Notes: generated by a model not told the origin, from the sequence alone. A stretch of DNA of 7,059 nucleotides from Gemmatimonadota bacterium (GCA_019348265.1 JAHWJV010000188.1:1-7059), one strand, 5' to 3'; counted from the stretch's first letter, positions 1 through 6,062 are shown. A program made the numbers and translations.

Positions 1-1011
1 CGCGTCCAGCCGATGGACGAGCTGCTGCGCGGCTTGCTCTGGCAGATCGAGGGGCTGCTCGGCGCAGAGAACTCCTTCCTCGCCACCTTCTCCGCCGACG
101 CGCCGTCGGCAGAGCCCTCGCTGGTCGGCGAGGGGTTCGTCGCGCTCATCGACGGGCAGGCCCAGGGGGAGCTCGCCATCCGCTTCGGGACCGGCCGCTT
201 CCACTCGGGCCTCCCCATCGAGGCGGTGCTCAAGACCGTCGACCCGGCGGTGATCAAGAAGGCGATCGACACCGGTCTGGTCCAGGAGCTGGAGGACGCC
301 AGCGTCGTGCCGCTGATGCTCGGCAGGCGGGCGCTCGGCGTCATCTACCTCGATCGTCGGACGGGTCACAGCCGGGACGAAGAGCTGCTAGAGGTCTTCG
401 CTTCCCAGGCGGCGGCCGCGATCCAGAACTCGCTGCTGTACGACATGGCGACCGTAGACTCTCTGACCGGCACCTACGTGCGGGGCTTCGTCATCCAGCA
501 GCTCCAGCAGTCGATCAAGCGCTCGCTCCGGCATCATGAGCCGCTCTCGCTGCTCATGGTGGACCTGGACCGCTTCAAGCAGATCAACGACCATTACGGT
601 CACCAGGTGGGCGACCGTGCGCTGCGCCTGGTAGGGGAGCTGCTCCGCGAAGCGGTGCGCGAGACCGACGCGGTCGGCCGGTACGGCGGCGACGAGTTCC
701 TGATCGTCCTCCCGGGTACCGCGGCGGCCGGCGCCCTCATCGCGGCGAACCGCGTCATCCAGCGGGTGCAGAACGCCCTTCTGGAGGAGGACGGGGTGGC
801 GATTCCGCTCCACCTGAGCCTCGGTATCGCGACCCTCCAGCCGCCGCAGCCGGACCACAGCGACCCGAGCCTCGACCCCGACTCCGTGGTCGTGGCGGCG
901 GACGCGCTGATCGCCAGCGCCGATCGGGCCCTCTACGATACGAAGGGCAGCGGGCGCGCCGACGAGCCCCGCCCGCTCGCCTGGGGAGAGCTGCTCATAA
1001 CCGCCGAATAG
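1..1011 (+). CDS. GAF-GGDEF diguanylate cyclase (5' partial)
   Basis: Predicted to make cyclic di-GMP from two GTP in the cytosol. The frame is open from base 1 through the first ATG at 13, so the true start probably lies outside the window. Numbering from the Met at 13, residues 1 to about 145 resemble a GAF sensor domain; its typical C-terminal part (VPLMLGRRALGVIYLD, then a helix rich in Ala/Gln) is at 99-145. The GGDEF domain follows: DSLT at 149-152, the substrate and metal segment MVDLDRFKQIND at 182-193, the active-site GGDEF at 225-229, and the closing ADRALYDTKGSGR at 303-315. RETD at 216-219 lies five residues before GGDEF, the position of the inhibitory c-di-GMP binding RxxD site, so product inhibition is likely. 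All catalytic landmarks are intact, with no EAL or HD-GYP partner in view. The GAF ligand is unknown, and further N-terminal sensor domains may lie upstream. Confidence 0.93.
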   Translation, partial: RVQPMDELLRGLLWQIEGLLGAENSFLATFSADAPSAEPSLVGEGFVALIDGQAQGELAIRFGTGRFHSGLPIEAVLKTVDPAVIKKAIDTGLVQELEDASVVPLMLGRRALGVIYLDRRTGHSRDEELLEVFASQAAAAIQNSLLYDMATVDSLTGTYVRGFVIQQLQQSIKRSLRHHEPLSLLMVDLDRFKQINDHYGHQVGDRALRLVGELLREAVRETDAVGRYGGDEFLIVLPGTAAAGALIAANRVIQRVQNALLEEDGVAIPLHLSLGIATLQPPQPDHSDPSLDPDSVVVAADALIASADRALYDTKGSGRADEPRPLAWGELLITAE

Positions 1012-1104
1012 CCCGCCGGGCGGTACGAAGTTTGCCTTCTAGCTAAGTCCCTACCCTTCTTGGGATTGGGGGGCGCCGGAAAGTGGCGACCTTCACCGGT
1101 GAAC

Positions 1105-1110
1105 AGGAGG
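1105..1110 (+). promoter_or_regulatory. Shine-Dalgarno site AGGAGG deciding the start at 1116
   Basis: A perfect AGGAGG lies five bases before ATG 1116. An in-frame GTG at 1083 would give 11 more residues but has no comparable site, so ATG 1116 is preferred. No convincing promoter was seen in the roughly 100 bases after the cyclase stop. Confidence 0.75.
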
Positions 1111-1115
1111 TTCAG

Positions 1116-1526
1116 ATGGGACCCTTCGGCAGAAACCGTGGCAACAACTACGATCGGGACTTCGGCAGGAGCGACTGGGGCAACGCGCAGGGCCGCTGGG
1201 GCTACGGAGGCGTCGAGCGGCAGGAGTTCCAGCCGATGCGCGGGAATCACCCGTACGACCGCGGATTCCGCGACTACGGCGGCAACCAGGGTTACGACCG
1301 CGGCTTCCGCAACGACTCGCATCTCAACCAGCCGTTCCCGGTGCGCCCGTCCCACAGCATGATGCCGATGTCGCCCAACCACCGGCACGGCGGTTACGAC
1401 GTCGGCTACTTCGGAATCGACTACGACCGCGACATGCGCGCCGGCGGCCGAGGCTACCGGGGCCGCCCCCGCTACGACACGAACTTCGGCGACTTCCGGA
1501 ACAGCTATCTGTCCGGCTGGTTCTAG
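1116..1526 (+). CDS. Low-complexity Gly/Tyr/Arg/Asp-rich protein with YDR repeats
   Basis: A 136-residue hydrophilic protein that I cannot assign to a named family. It has no signal peptide and no membrane segment. It is built from Gly, Tyr, Arg, Asp, Asn and Phe, with a degenerate repeat of the form YDR(D/G)(F/M)(R/G) at residues 12-17, 47-52, 60-65 and 103-108. Between the repeats lies a Pro/Met/His-containing stretch (about 73-92). It ends in aromatic residues (LSGWF). The composition predicts intrinsic disorder and resembles RGG/YG-type low-complexity domains that bind nucleic acid or self-associate; this is inference from composition. High G/C at third codon positions and a perfect Shine-Dalgarno site support this frame over the overlapping ones. 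It is separated from the cyclase by about 100 bases and ends 34 bases before a hairpin, so it may be its own unit. The partial gene at the right end shares a DYxRD motif and basic character. Confidence 0.72.
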   Translation: MGPFGRNRGNNYDRDFGRSDWGNAQGRWGYGGVERQEFQPMRGNHPYDRGFRDYGGNQGYDRGFRNDSHLNQPFPVRPSHSMMPMSPNHRHGGYDVGYFGIDYDRDMRAGGRGYRGRPRYDTNFGDFRNSYLSGWF

Positions 1527-1531
1527 CAGAC

Positions 1532-1545
1532 AGGGAACGGGGAAT
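1532..1545 (+). repeat. Heptamer pair AGGGAAC/GGGGAAT, left arm of composite element 1
   Basis: Two heptamer units, AGGGAAC and the degenerate GGGGAAT, start five bases after the stop of the YDR-repeat gene. They are the inverted complement of the GTTCCCT units at 1610-1623, so the two arms could pair around the hairpin at 1561-1594. Confidence 0.7.
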
Positions 1546-1560
1546 AGCGCGAACCACAGA

Positions 1561-1594
1561 GAAGGGGCCGACGTCGTGAGATGTCGGCCCCTTC
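1561..1594 (-). terminator. GC-rich 12-bp hairpin between convergent genes
   Basis: The arms GAAGGGGCCGAC (1561-1572) and GTCGGCCCCTTC (1583-1594) are perfectly complementary over 12 bp around a 10-base loop. The hairpin lies 34 bases from the stop of the + gene and 33 bases from the stop of the - gene, as expected for a shared terminator. Read on the - strand the stem is followed by UCUGUGG, a short pyrimidine run. On the + strand no T tract follows, so it is better placed to terminate the PspA-like gene. It lacks a classic U tract on either strand. Confidence 0.7.
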
Positions 1595-1609
1595 AGTCGT
1601 CGGGAGCCT

Positions 1610-1623
1610 GTTCCCTGTTCCCT
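1610..1623 (-). repeat. Two GTTCCCT heptamers, right arm of composite element 1
   Basis: Two perfect tandem GTTCCCT units lie just outside the stop codon of the PspA-like gene. On the - strand that gene's TAG is followed directly by GCACAGGGAAC, the same edge sequence found at the long array (5414-5423). Confidence 0.8.
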
Positions 1624-1627
1624 GTGC

Positions 1628-2278
1628 CTATCCTTTCCCCAGCTCCCGCTTGAGCTGACGCAGGCGCTCCTCGACGTGGTCGGGGGAGGGGGCGGATGAG
1701 CGGGGGGGTGGAGACGGGTCGAGCTCCTCGAGGGCATCGACGTAAGCCTCGGAGTCGCTGATTCGCTCCTCCATGCGGTTCCAGTCGTCGAAGGTACCGG
1801 CGGCGGAGTCCGCGCCGGCGTTCATCCGCGCCTGGCCCTGGCGGCGCCGGATCTCGGCGAGGAGCGCGAAGCGGTTGGCGTCCGCCTCTTCGTACCTCCG
1901 CTTCATCTCCGCCACCTCCCGAAGGCGCAGAGCCTGCTCCGCCTCCGCGGCGGCGACCTTCTGCTCGAGCACGCCGACCCGCTCGCGGTGGCGGACGGCG
2001 AACTCAGCCGCGACGCGCACCGTTTCCGCGTCGCCGATCCCCTCCGCCAGTTTCCCGCGACGCTCGCACTGCCCGAGGAGATCCCGCTCGTGGACGAGCT
2101 CTCGGCGCGCGCGCTCCAGCCGCTCTGCCAGGAGCGGGAGGTCGGCGCGGGCCGCCACCCACTCGCGGCGCATCGCCGTGAGCAGCTCCGCCACCTGGTC
2201 CTCCGGCTCCCGCCGGCTCAGCTCACTCCGGAAGGCGCTCATGCTCTTCCGGAAGATGCGGTTCAGGTCTTCGAACAT
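1628..2278 (-). CDS. PspA/IM30-like coiled-coil protein
   Basis: A 216-residue, strongly charged and almost wholly helical protein with the layout of the PspA/IM30 (ESCRT-III-like) family, whose members are about 220 residues and bind or stabilise the inner membrane under envelope stress. The N-terminus (MFEDLNRIFRKSMSAFRSEL, 1-20) fits the amphipathic membrane-contact helix. Residues about 28-150 form a long coiled coil. Residues 163-185 (FDDWNRMEERISDSEA) match the MARFESFERRI-like segment of PspA, followed by a Pro/Ser linker (188-199) and a short closing helix ending LRQLKREL. No signal peptide or transmembrane segment is present. The assignment rests on remembered family features and general coiled-coil layout, so a diverged or unrelated coiled-coil protein remains possible. 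No pspF, pspB or pspC is adjacent. The start at 2278 has only a weak ribosome binding site. It is divergent from the nucleotidyltransferase operon across about 100 bases. Confidence 0.75.
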   Translation of the reverse strand: MFEDLNRIFRKSMSAFRSELSRREPEDQVAELLTAMRREWVAARADLPLLAERLERARRELVHERDLLGQCERRGKLAEGIGDAETVRVAAEFAVRHRERVGVLEQKVAAAEAEQALRLREVAEMKRRYEEADANRFALLAEIRRRQGQARMNAGADSAAGTFDDWNRMEERISDSEAYVDALEELDPSPPPRSSAPSPDHVEERLRQLKRELGKG

Positions 2279-2379
2279 GCCGACAAGATACCGCCGGAGC
2301 CGATATCTGACCAGTGCGGGGGACCCTGTTCCGGCCCGAGTCTTGCGCCTCTGCGCGCCGACTTTTCACCGGAACATAC

Positions 2380-3297
2380 ATGCGCGAGTCCGAAACGGCA
2401 GTGCCCCGCTCCATGCGCGGGGAGGGGCTTACCAAGGAGGAGCGGAAGTCCGTCACGCACGGCGACTTCTGGATCCCCGAGGACGAGCGGGAGAAATACA
2501 AGCGCGCGCTGGCGGCGCTCAACCAGGGCGGAATCCCGTACGTGGTGAGCGGCGCCTACGCCATCTACGAGCATACCGGCATCTACCGAGAGACGAAGGA
2601 CCTGGACATCTTCGTCGAGCCCACCCAGGTGGTCCCGGCCGCGCGAGTCCTGAACAAGGCCGGCTTCCGGATGCGGCTCGAGCAACCGCACTGGCTCGCC
2701 AAGGCCACACTCGGTGAGCATTTCGTCGACATCATCTTCGGGATGGGGAACGGCCTCGCGCTGATCGATCCCGACTGGTATCGCCACAGCTCGCCCGCCA
2801 TCCTCGCGGCCAATCCGGTGCGGGTTGCGCCCGCCGAGGAGCTCATCTGGCACCGACTGTTCATCAGCGAGCGCCACCGTCAGGACATGGCGGACATCGT
2901 CCACCTGATCCTCTGCCGCGGCGACAAGCTCGATTGGGATCGGCTCGTCCAGAAGACCGGGCCCCACTGGCCGGTCCTGCTCGCACAGCTGCAGGTATAC
3001 TCGTACGTTTATCCCGAGGCGACGGCGCGCGTCCCGCGGCACATCATGGAGCAGCTGCTCGAGAAGGCGCGGCTGGACCTGGACCGCGACCGTTCGGGCG
3101 AGCTGATCACCCGCGGTACGCTGATCTCCCGCTTCAGCTTCACAATCGACGTTCACGAGTGGGGAATGCGCGATCTTCGCGATCAGCTGATCCGCGATAC
3201 CGAGCGGCTCCCCATCATTCGCGAGATCGCCGATGCGGACGTATGGGACGAGCATTCGGACATGACGCGCGAGTACCGAACCCGAATGGACGGATGA
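2380..3297 (+). CDS. Nucleotidyltransferase-fold protein (AbiEii/DUF6036-like)
   Basis: A 305-residue soluble protein with the minimal nucleotidyltransferase fold. Residues 51-61 (GIPYVVSGAYA) fit the glycine-containing substrate loop preceded by a strand. KDLDIF (73-78) supplies the Asp-x-Asp metal pair, D74 and D76. D117 in FVDIIF is a candidate third carboxylate. A helical segment at 153-177 (EELIWHRLFISERHRQDMADI) matches the conserved C-terminal helix of AbiEii- and MNT-type proteins, which use it in nucleotide and partner contacts. The substrate is not predictable: the fold covers RNA, tRNA, protein and small-molecule nucleotidyl transfer as well as toxin-antitoxin components. ATG 2380 is preferred, with a weak GGAA before it; the frame stays open upstream to GTG 2314, and ATG 2413 is another possible start. 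The stop overlaps the next start as ATGA, indicating translational coupling to the phosphoesterase. No AbiEi antitoxin is present. Confidence 0.75.
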   Translation: MRESETAVPRSMRGEGLTKEERKSVTHGDFWIPEDEREKYKRALAALNQGGIPYVVSGAYAIYEHTGIYRETKDLDIFVEPTQVVPAARVLNKAGFRMRLEQPHWLAKATLGEHFVDIIFGMGNGLALIDPDWYRHSSPAILAANPVRVAPAEELIWHRLFISERHRQDMADIVHLILCRGDKLDWDRLVQKTGPHWPVLLAQLQVYSYVYPEATARVPRHIMEQLLEKARLDLDRDRSGELITRGTLISRFSFTIDVHEWGMRDLRDQLIRDTERLPIIREIADADVWDEHSDMTREYRTRMDG

Positions 3298-4154
3298 GCG
3301 AAGTATCACCCGACGTGACGGAGGACGAGGCGCCGCTCCGGTTGGATCGGCGCGCTGGAGACCGGCGGCGGCCCCGCCAGGGCGAGGTGGTGCGCCTCGC
3401 GGCGGTTGGGGACTTTCACGCCGGGGAGGAGGTGGGGGGGACGCTCCGCGCTATGTTTGGGCGGGTGAACGACGATGCGGACGTGCTCCTCCTCGCTGGC
3501 GACCTCACCCGCTGGGGGACCCCGGCCGAGATGCGCGTCGCGGTCGCCGAGCTGGCGGAGGTCGAGATTCCGATCGTCGCGGTGCTGGGGAACCACGACC
3601 ACGAGTCCGGCCAGGGATCCGAGGTCACCGCGATCCTGCGCGACCGTGGTGTCCACGTGCTGGACGGCGACATCTTCGAGTTGAACGAGCGGGTGGGGAT
3701 CGCTGGCGCCAAGGGGTTCATGGGCGGCTTCGGGCGGCGCTGCCTCACCGCCTTCGGCGAGTCGGCGACCAAGGAGTTCGTCAGCGCGTCCATGGACGAA
3801 GTCCACAAGCTGGAGCTCGCCCTGCGCCGTCTCTCCACTCCCGTCCGGGTCGCGCTCCTGCACTACGCCCCGGTGGTCGACACCGTGGTAGGAGAGCCGG
3901 AGCAGATCTACCCCTTCCTCGGCACGGACCGGCTCGCGGACCCGCTCGACCGCTTCGAGGTGGCCGTCGCCTTCCACGGCCACGCCCACCACGGCGCCTT
4001 CCGCGGCGAGACCGCGGGCGGCGTACCTGTCTTCAACGTCTCGATGGATCTGCTGCGCCGGGAGGGGATCGGCGAGCTGTACTACGTTCATGAGATCTTG
4101 ACCACCGGCGTGAGCGAGGGAGTTCCCGCCGGCTCCGCCCCCGACCACGAGTGA
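3294..4154 (+). CDS. Calcineurin-like metallophosphoesterase
   Basis: A 286-residue cytosolic hydrolase with every metal-binding block of the calcineurin-like (MPE) superfamily: GDFH at 39-42, GDLT at 69-72, GNHDHE at 99-104, LLHYAP at 188-193 and HGHAHHG at 228-234. These residues bind two metal ions for phosphomono- or phosphodiester hydrolysis. The substrate is unknown; relatives act on cyclic nucleotides, nucleic acids, lipids or proteins. About 30 N-terminal residues are charged and probably disordered, and there is no signal peptide. ATG 3294 overlaps the TGA of the nucleotidyltransferase gene, so the two are translated as a coupled pair. One plausible reading is that one enzyme attaches a nucleotidyl group and the other hydrolyses a related bond, but nothing in the sequence proves a shared substrate. 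The stop lies 10 bases from that of topoisomerase IB, leaving no room for a separate terminator. Confidence 0.93.
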   Translation: MSEVSPDVTEDEAPLRLDRRAGDRRRPRQGEVVRLAAVGDFHAGEEVGGTLRAMFGRVNDDADVLLLAGDLTRWGTPAEMRVAVAELAEVEIPIVAVLGNHDHESGQGSEVTAILRDRGVHVLDGDIFELNERVGIAGAKGFMGGFGRRCLTAFGESATKEFVSASMDEVHKLELALRRLSTPVRVALLHYAPVVDTVVGEPEQIYPFLGTDRLADPLDRFEVAVAFHGHAHHGAFRGETAGGVPVFNVSMDLLRREGIGELYYVHEILTTGVSEGVPAGSAPDHE

Positions 4155-4164
4155 GGAGCCTGCG

Positions 4165-5184
4165 CTAGCGGCGCCTCCCCTCGAGGAAGCGCAGCAGCGC
4201 GGCTTCCTCGGGATAATACTCCACCGGCGAGTCCGCCTCCACGCCCCGCTCCTTCTGCCGCATCACCGGCTCGATCGTCCGCCCGCTGATGTACCGCTCC
4301 AGTACGACCGGGTGGATGTACGCGCTGCGGCACACCGACGGAGTATTCCCCAGCTCCGTCGAGACCAGTTTGCAGGCCAGCACGATGTTCTTCTCCGCCT
4401 CTCTCGGCTTCTTCGCCGGGCCAAGATCCGAAAGGATCACCGCCGCGCGAACCGTTCCCCCCCACGTCCGCATGTCCTTCGAGGTGTACTTCTCCCCGAG
4501 GATCTCCTTCAGATACGTGTTGACTTCCCTCGCGGTGACGTTCCTCAGCTTCCCGTCCTCGTCGTAGTAGCGAAAGAGCCGCGTGCCGGGGAGCTTCTGG
4601 AGCTGCTTCATGATCTCGACGAGTGGCGTCTCCGCCACCACCCGCCTCTGGTGAACGCCGCTCTTCCCCTTGTACGAGAAGATGAGGTCGTTCTCGTCGA
4701 TCACCAGGTGCTTCTTACGAAGAGTGGTCAGGCCGAAGGTCTGGTTCTCGAGCGCATACCGCTCGCTGCCGACGCGGAAGTAGGCGCGCGACATCAGTCG
4801 GACCACCGTCGCCAGCACCCGCTGCCGGTTCAGCCCCTTGGTGCGGAGATGCTCGTTCGTGATCGTCCGCAGACGCGGCAATACCCGCGCGAACGCCTCC
4901 ACCCTGATGTACTTCCTGCGCGCCCGCTTCTGTACGAAATCGGAGTGGTAGATGTACTGCTTCCGACCCGCCGCGTCGTGGCCGACCGCCTGAACCTTGT
5001 CAGTCGGCTTCGGCGCGATCCGCACGTCCGTCCACGCCGGAGGGATCGCCAGCGTCTTGATCCGCCGCAGCGCCGCCGGGCTCCGCAGCGGCTTCCCGTC
5101 CGCTCGCAGATACGTAAACCCTTCCTTCGGACTGCCCTCCCGCCGCCACATCCGGCCCGTTTCCTCGCGGTCTCGTTCGCTCAT
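4165..5184 (-). CDS. topIB: DNA topoisomerase IB, poxvirus-like bacterial type
   Basis: Relaxes positive and negative supercoils without ATP by nicking one strand through a 3'-phosphotyrosyl intermediate. From the Met at 5184 the protein has 339 residues, close to other bacterial enzymes of this type. The N-terminal domain includes AIPPAWTDV (46-54) and GRKQYIYH (73-80). The catalytic residues are R137 (in YFRVGSERY), K174 (in YKGKSGVH), R239 (in DMRTWGG), N280 (in GNTPSV) and the nucleophile Y289 (in RSAYIHP). As I recall, these are the numbers reported for the Deinococcus radiodurans enzyme, which also has Asn where poxvirus has His; this supports the start at 5184. An ATG at 5208 is a possible alternative. 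The longer open frame to 5271 runs through the heptamer repeats and is rejected. No strong Shine-Dalgarno site is seen. The gene appears monocistronic and is convergent with the phosphoesterase. Confidence 0.96.
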   Translation of the reverse strand: MSERDREETGRMWRREGSPKEGFTYLRADGKPLRSPAALRRIKTLAIPPAWTDVRIAPKPTDKVQAVGHDAAGRKQYIYHSDFVQKRARRKYIRVEAFARVLPRLRTITNEHLRTKGLNRQRVLATVVRLMSRAYFRVGSERYALENQTFGLTTLRKKHLVIDENDLIFSYKGKSGVHQRRVVAETPLVEIMKQLQKLPGTRLFRYYDEDGKLRNVTAREVNTYLKEILGEKYTSKDMRTWGGTVRAAVILSDLGPAKKPREAEKNIVLACKLVSTELGNTPSVCRSAYIHPVVLERYISGRTIEPVMRQKERGVEADSPVEYYPEEAALLRFLEGRRR

Positions 5185-5217
5185 GGCCTGGGGTAGTTCA
5201 AGGAGCATACCTACGGC

Positions 5218-5243
5218 AGGAACAGGGAATAGGAACAGGGAAC
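5218..5243 (+). repeat. Degenerate AGGGAAC/AGGAAC units, left arm of composite element 2
   Basis: Four alternating units, AGGAAC, AGGGAAT, AGGAAC and AGGGAAC, lie between the topoisomerase start and the hairpin at 5259-5292. They are complementary to GTTCCCT and so form the inverted counterpart of the long array on the other side of the hairpin. They fall within the probable leader or promoter region of topoisomerase IB. Confidence 0.75.
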
Positions 5244-5258
5244 AGCCTGCCCAGAGAA

Positions 5259-5292
5259 ACGGGGCCACCATCTAGCACGATGGCGGCCCCGT
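5259..5292 (-). terminator. GC-rich 13-bp hairpin with U-rich tail on the - strand
   Basis: The arms ACGGGGCCACCAT (5259-5271) and ATGGCGGCCCCGT (5280-5292) pair around an 8-base loop with one exception, A5267 against C5284. In - strand RNA that pair becomes a G-U wobble, so the stem is complete only when transcribed leftward. The - strand stem is followed by UUCUCUGGG, similar to the tail of the hairpin at 1561-1594. It probably terminates the gene at 5411-5962 before topoisomerase IB. Confidence 0.7.
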
Positions 5293-5307
5293 CGCTTGTT
5301 TCCCGCT

Positions 5308-5419
5308 GTTCCCTGTTCCCTGTTCCCTGTTCCCTGTTCCCTGTTCCCTGTTCCCTGTTCCCTGTTCCCTGTTCCCTGTTCCCTGTTCCCTGTTCCCTGT
5401 TCCCTGCTCCCTATTCCCT
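5308..5419. repeat. Tandem heptamer array, 14 perfect GTTCCCT plus 2 variant units
   Basis: Units of exactly seven bases run from 5308 to 5405 as 14 perfect GTTCCCT copies, followed by GCTCCCT (5406-5412) and ATTCCCT (5413-5419). On the - strand the unit reads AGGGAAC. The variants are all at the edge nearest the membrane protein gene, whose stop codon (5411-5413) is formed by them. The perfect core suggests recent expansion by slippage; the copy number may differ between strains. The array can pair with the inverted units at 5218-5243. Open frames across it encode an endless SLFPVPC repeat and are not genes. Nostoc short tandemly repeated heptamers are a known analogue in form, not in sequence. 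Confidence 0.97.
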
Positions 5420-5962
5420 GTGCAGCCCGCTCTTCACCGCCGCCTCCACCGGGGACGGAATGTTGTAGTGCTGCTCGCCCATCTGCGCGGCGATGGAGCG
5501 GATCTCGTCGGCTAGGCGGTTGTATTGCTTGACTGCGTCGCGGTTCCTGCGGGAGGCGCGCTGCCAGCGGGCGAACCAGGAGTTGCGGACGGCGACCTGG
5601 TCGTTGTAGCTGGCGATCCGGCCGCGGTATTCCTGGTAGGCGGCTTCCGTGAGGACTCCGTCGCGAGCACGCTTGTCGTAGCCGGCGAAGGCGCCCCGGG
5701 ACCCCTCGAGCGCCACGTCCATCAGCTCGATCCTCGAGCGGAGGCTGTCCTCCTCGATCTGGGTTCGCACCACCTCGACACCGGCCGCGTCCACCATGGT
5801 GTTCAGCACGCGCAGCTGTGCCCGCTCACTCCCGAATGCGTACAGGCGGTACAGGTCGTGGGCGAGCTCGACGGATACCAGAGCGAAGGTGAACAACAGG
5901 AAGATCCGGATGCGCTCGCGCCACCCGACCATGAACGGGGTGGACTGTTTCTCCACGTTCAT
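5411..5962 (-). CDS. Single-pass membrane protein with coiled-coil domain, unknown function
   Basis: A 183-residue protein that I do not recognise. Counting from the Met at 5962, a short N-terminal segment (1-16) precedes a hydrophobic helix at about 17-35 (IRIFLLFTFALVSVELA), giving an N-terminal anchor with basic residues on its N-terminal side (WRER) and no cleavage site. The rest is hydrophilic and helical, with charged coiled-coil-like stretches at about 45-85 and 105-165, and would lie on one side of the membrane, probably outside. The ATG at 5962 follows a G-rich run (GGGGGTGG) that may serve as ribosome binding site; an in-frame GTG at 5980 is the alternative. The last residues (HRE) and the TAG stop are encoded within the edge of the AGGGAAC heptamer array, so the repeat forms the 3' end of the gene. 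It is divergent from the membrane protein at 6080 across about 117 bases. Confidence 0.78.
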   Translation of the reverse strand: MNVEKQSTPFMVGWRERIRIFLLFTFALVSVELAHDLYRLYAFGSERAQLRVLNTMVDAAGVEVVRTQIEEDSLRSRIELMDVALEGSRGAFAGYDKRARDGVLTEAAYQEYRGRIASYNDQVAVRNSWFARWQRASRRNRDAVKQYNRLADEIRSIAAQMGEQHYNIPSPVEAAVKSGLHRE

Positions 5963-6033
5963 CCACCCCCGAGCGGCCACGGCGGCGTAACCGCAGATGG
6001 CGCATGGCGCTGGGGCGAGCCCTGGTGCGCGTC

Positions 6034-6062
6034 TTGCGGCCCGCTGGTCGACAACCTTTTAT
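6034..6062 (+). promoter_or_regulatory. Weak sigma-70-like promoter candidate
   Basis: TTGCGG (6034-6039) and TTTTAT (6057-6062) are spaced by 17 bases in the divergent intergenic region ahead of the membrane protein at 6080. Both match the consensus only partly, and a start site here would leave a very short leader. This is a suggestion only. Confidence 0.25.

Noticed and set aside
1083..1115. GTG start for the YDR-repeat protein
   Set aside because: It has no ribosome binding site, whereas ATG 1116 has a perfect AGGAGG.
2314..2379. GTG start for the nucleotidyltransferase, adding 22 residues
   Set aside because: The added residues lie N-terminal to the domain, show no conserved character and would use up most of the divergent promoter region; kept only as a possibility.
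2380..3297. Full AbiE toxin-antitoxin system
   Set aside because: No AbiEi-like winged-helix antitoxin gene precedes it; the partner is a metallophosphoesterase, so only fold-level similarity is claimed.
2263..3309. Long - strand open frame opposite the nucleotidyltransferase gene
   Set aside because: It mirrors a frame with clear nucleotidyltransferase motifs; long antisense frames are common in high-G+C DNA, and its composition resembles no protein family.
3306..4148. Long - strand open frame opposite the metallophosphoesterase
   Set aside because: The + strand frame carries all five metallophosphoesterase motifs; the antisense frame is a shadow.
4312..5196. Long + strand open frame opposite topoisomerase IB
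   Set aside because: It is Arg/Leu/Pro-rich shadow sequence antisense to a gene with every catalytic residue intact.
5185..5271. N-terminal extension of topoisomerase IB (5185-5271) that looks like a lipoprotein signal (LWAGC, then a hydrophobic stretch)
   Set aside because: The hydrophobic SLFLFPVP part is translated from the heptamer repeats and the extension reaches into the hairpin; a cytosolic topoisomerase has no export signal, and the family N-terminus begins near 5184.
5308..5419. CRISPR-like array
   Set aside because: The units are 7 bases and directly contiguous with no spacers, and no cas gene is present.
5280..5532. Open frames encoding SLFPVPC repeats across the heptamer array
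   Set aside because: They arise because a 7-base unit without stop codons reads as the same 7-residue repeat in every frame; there is no start context and they run antisense to a real gene.
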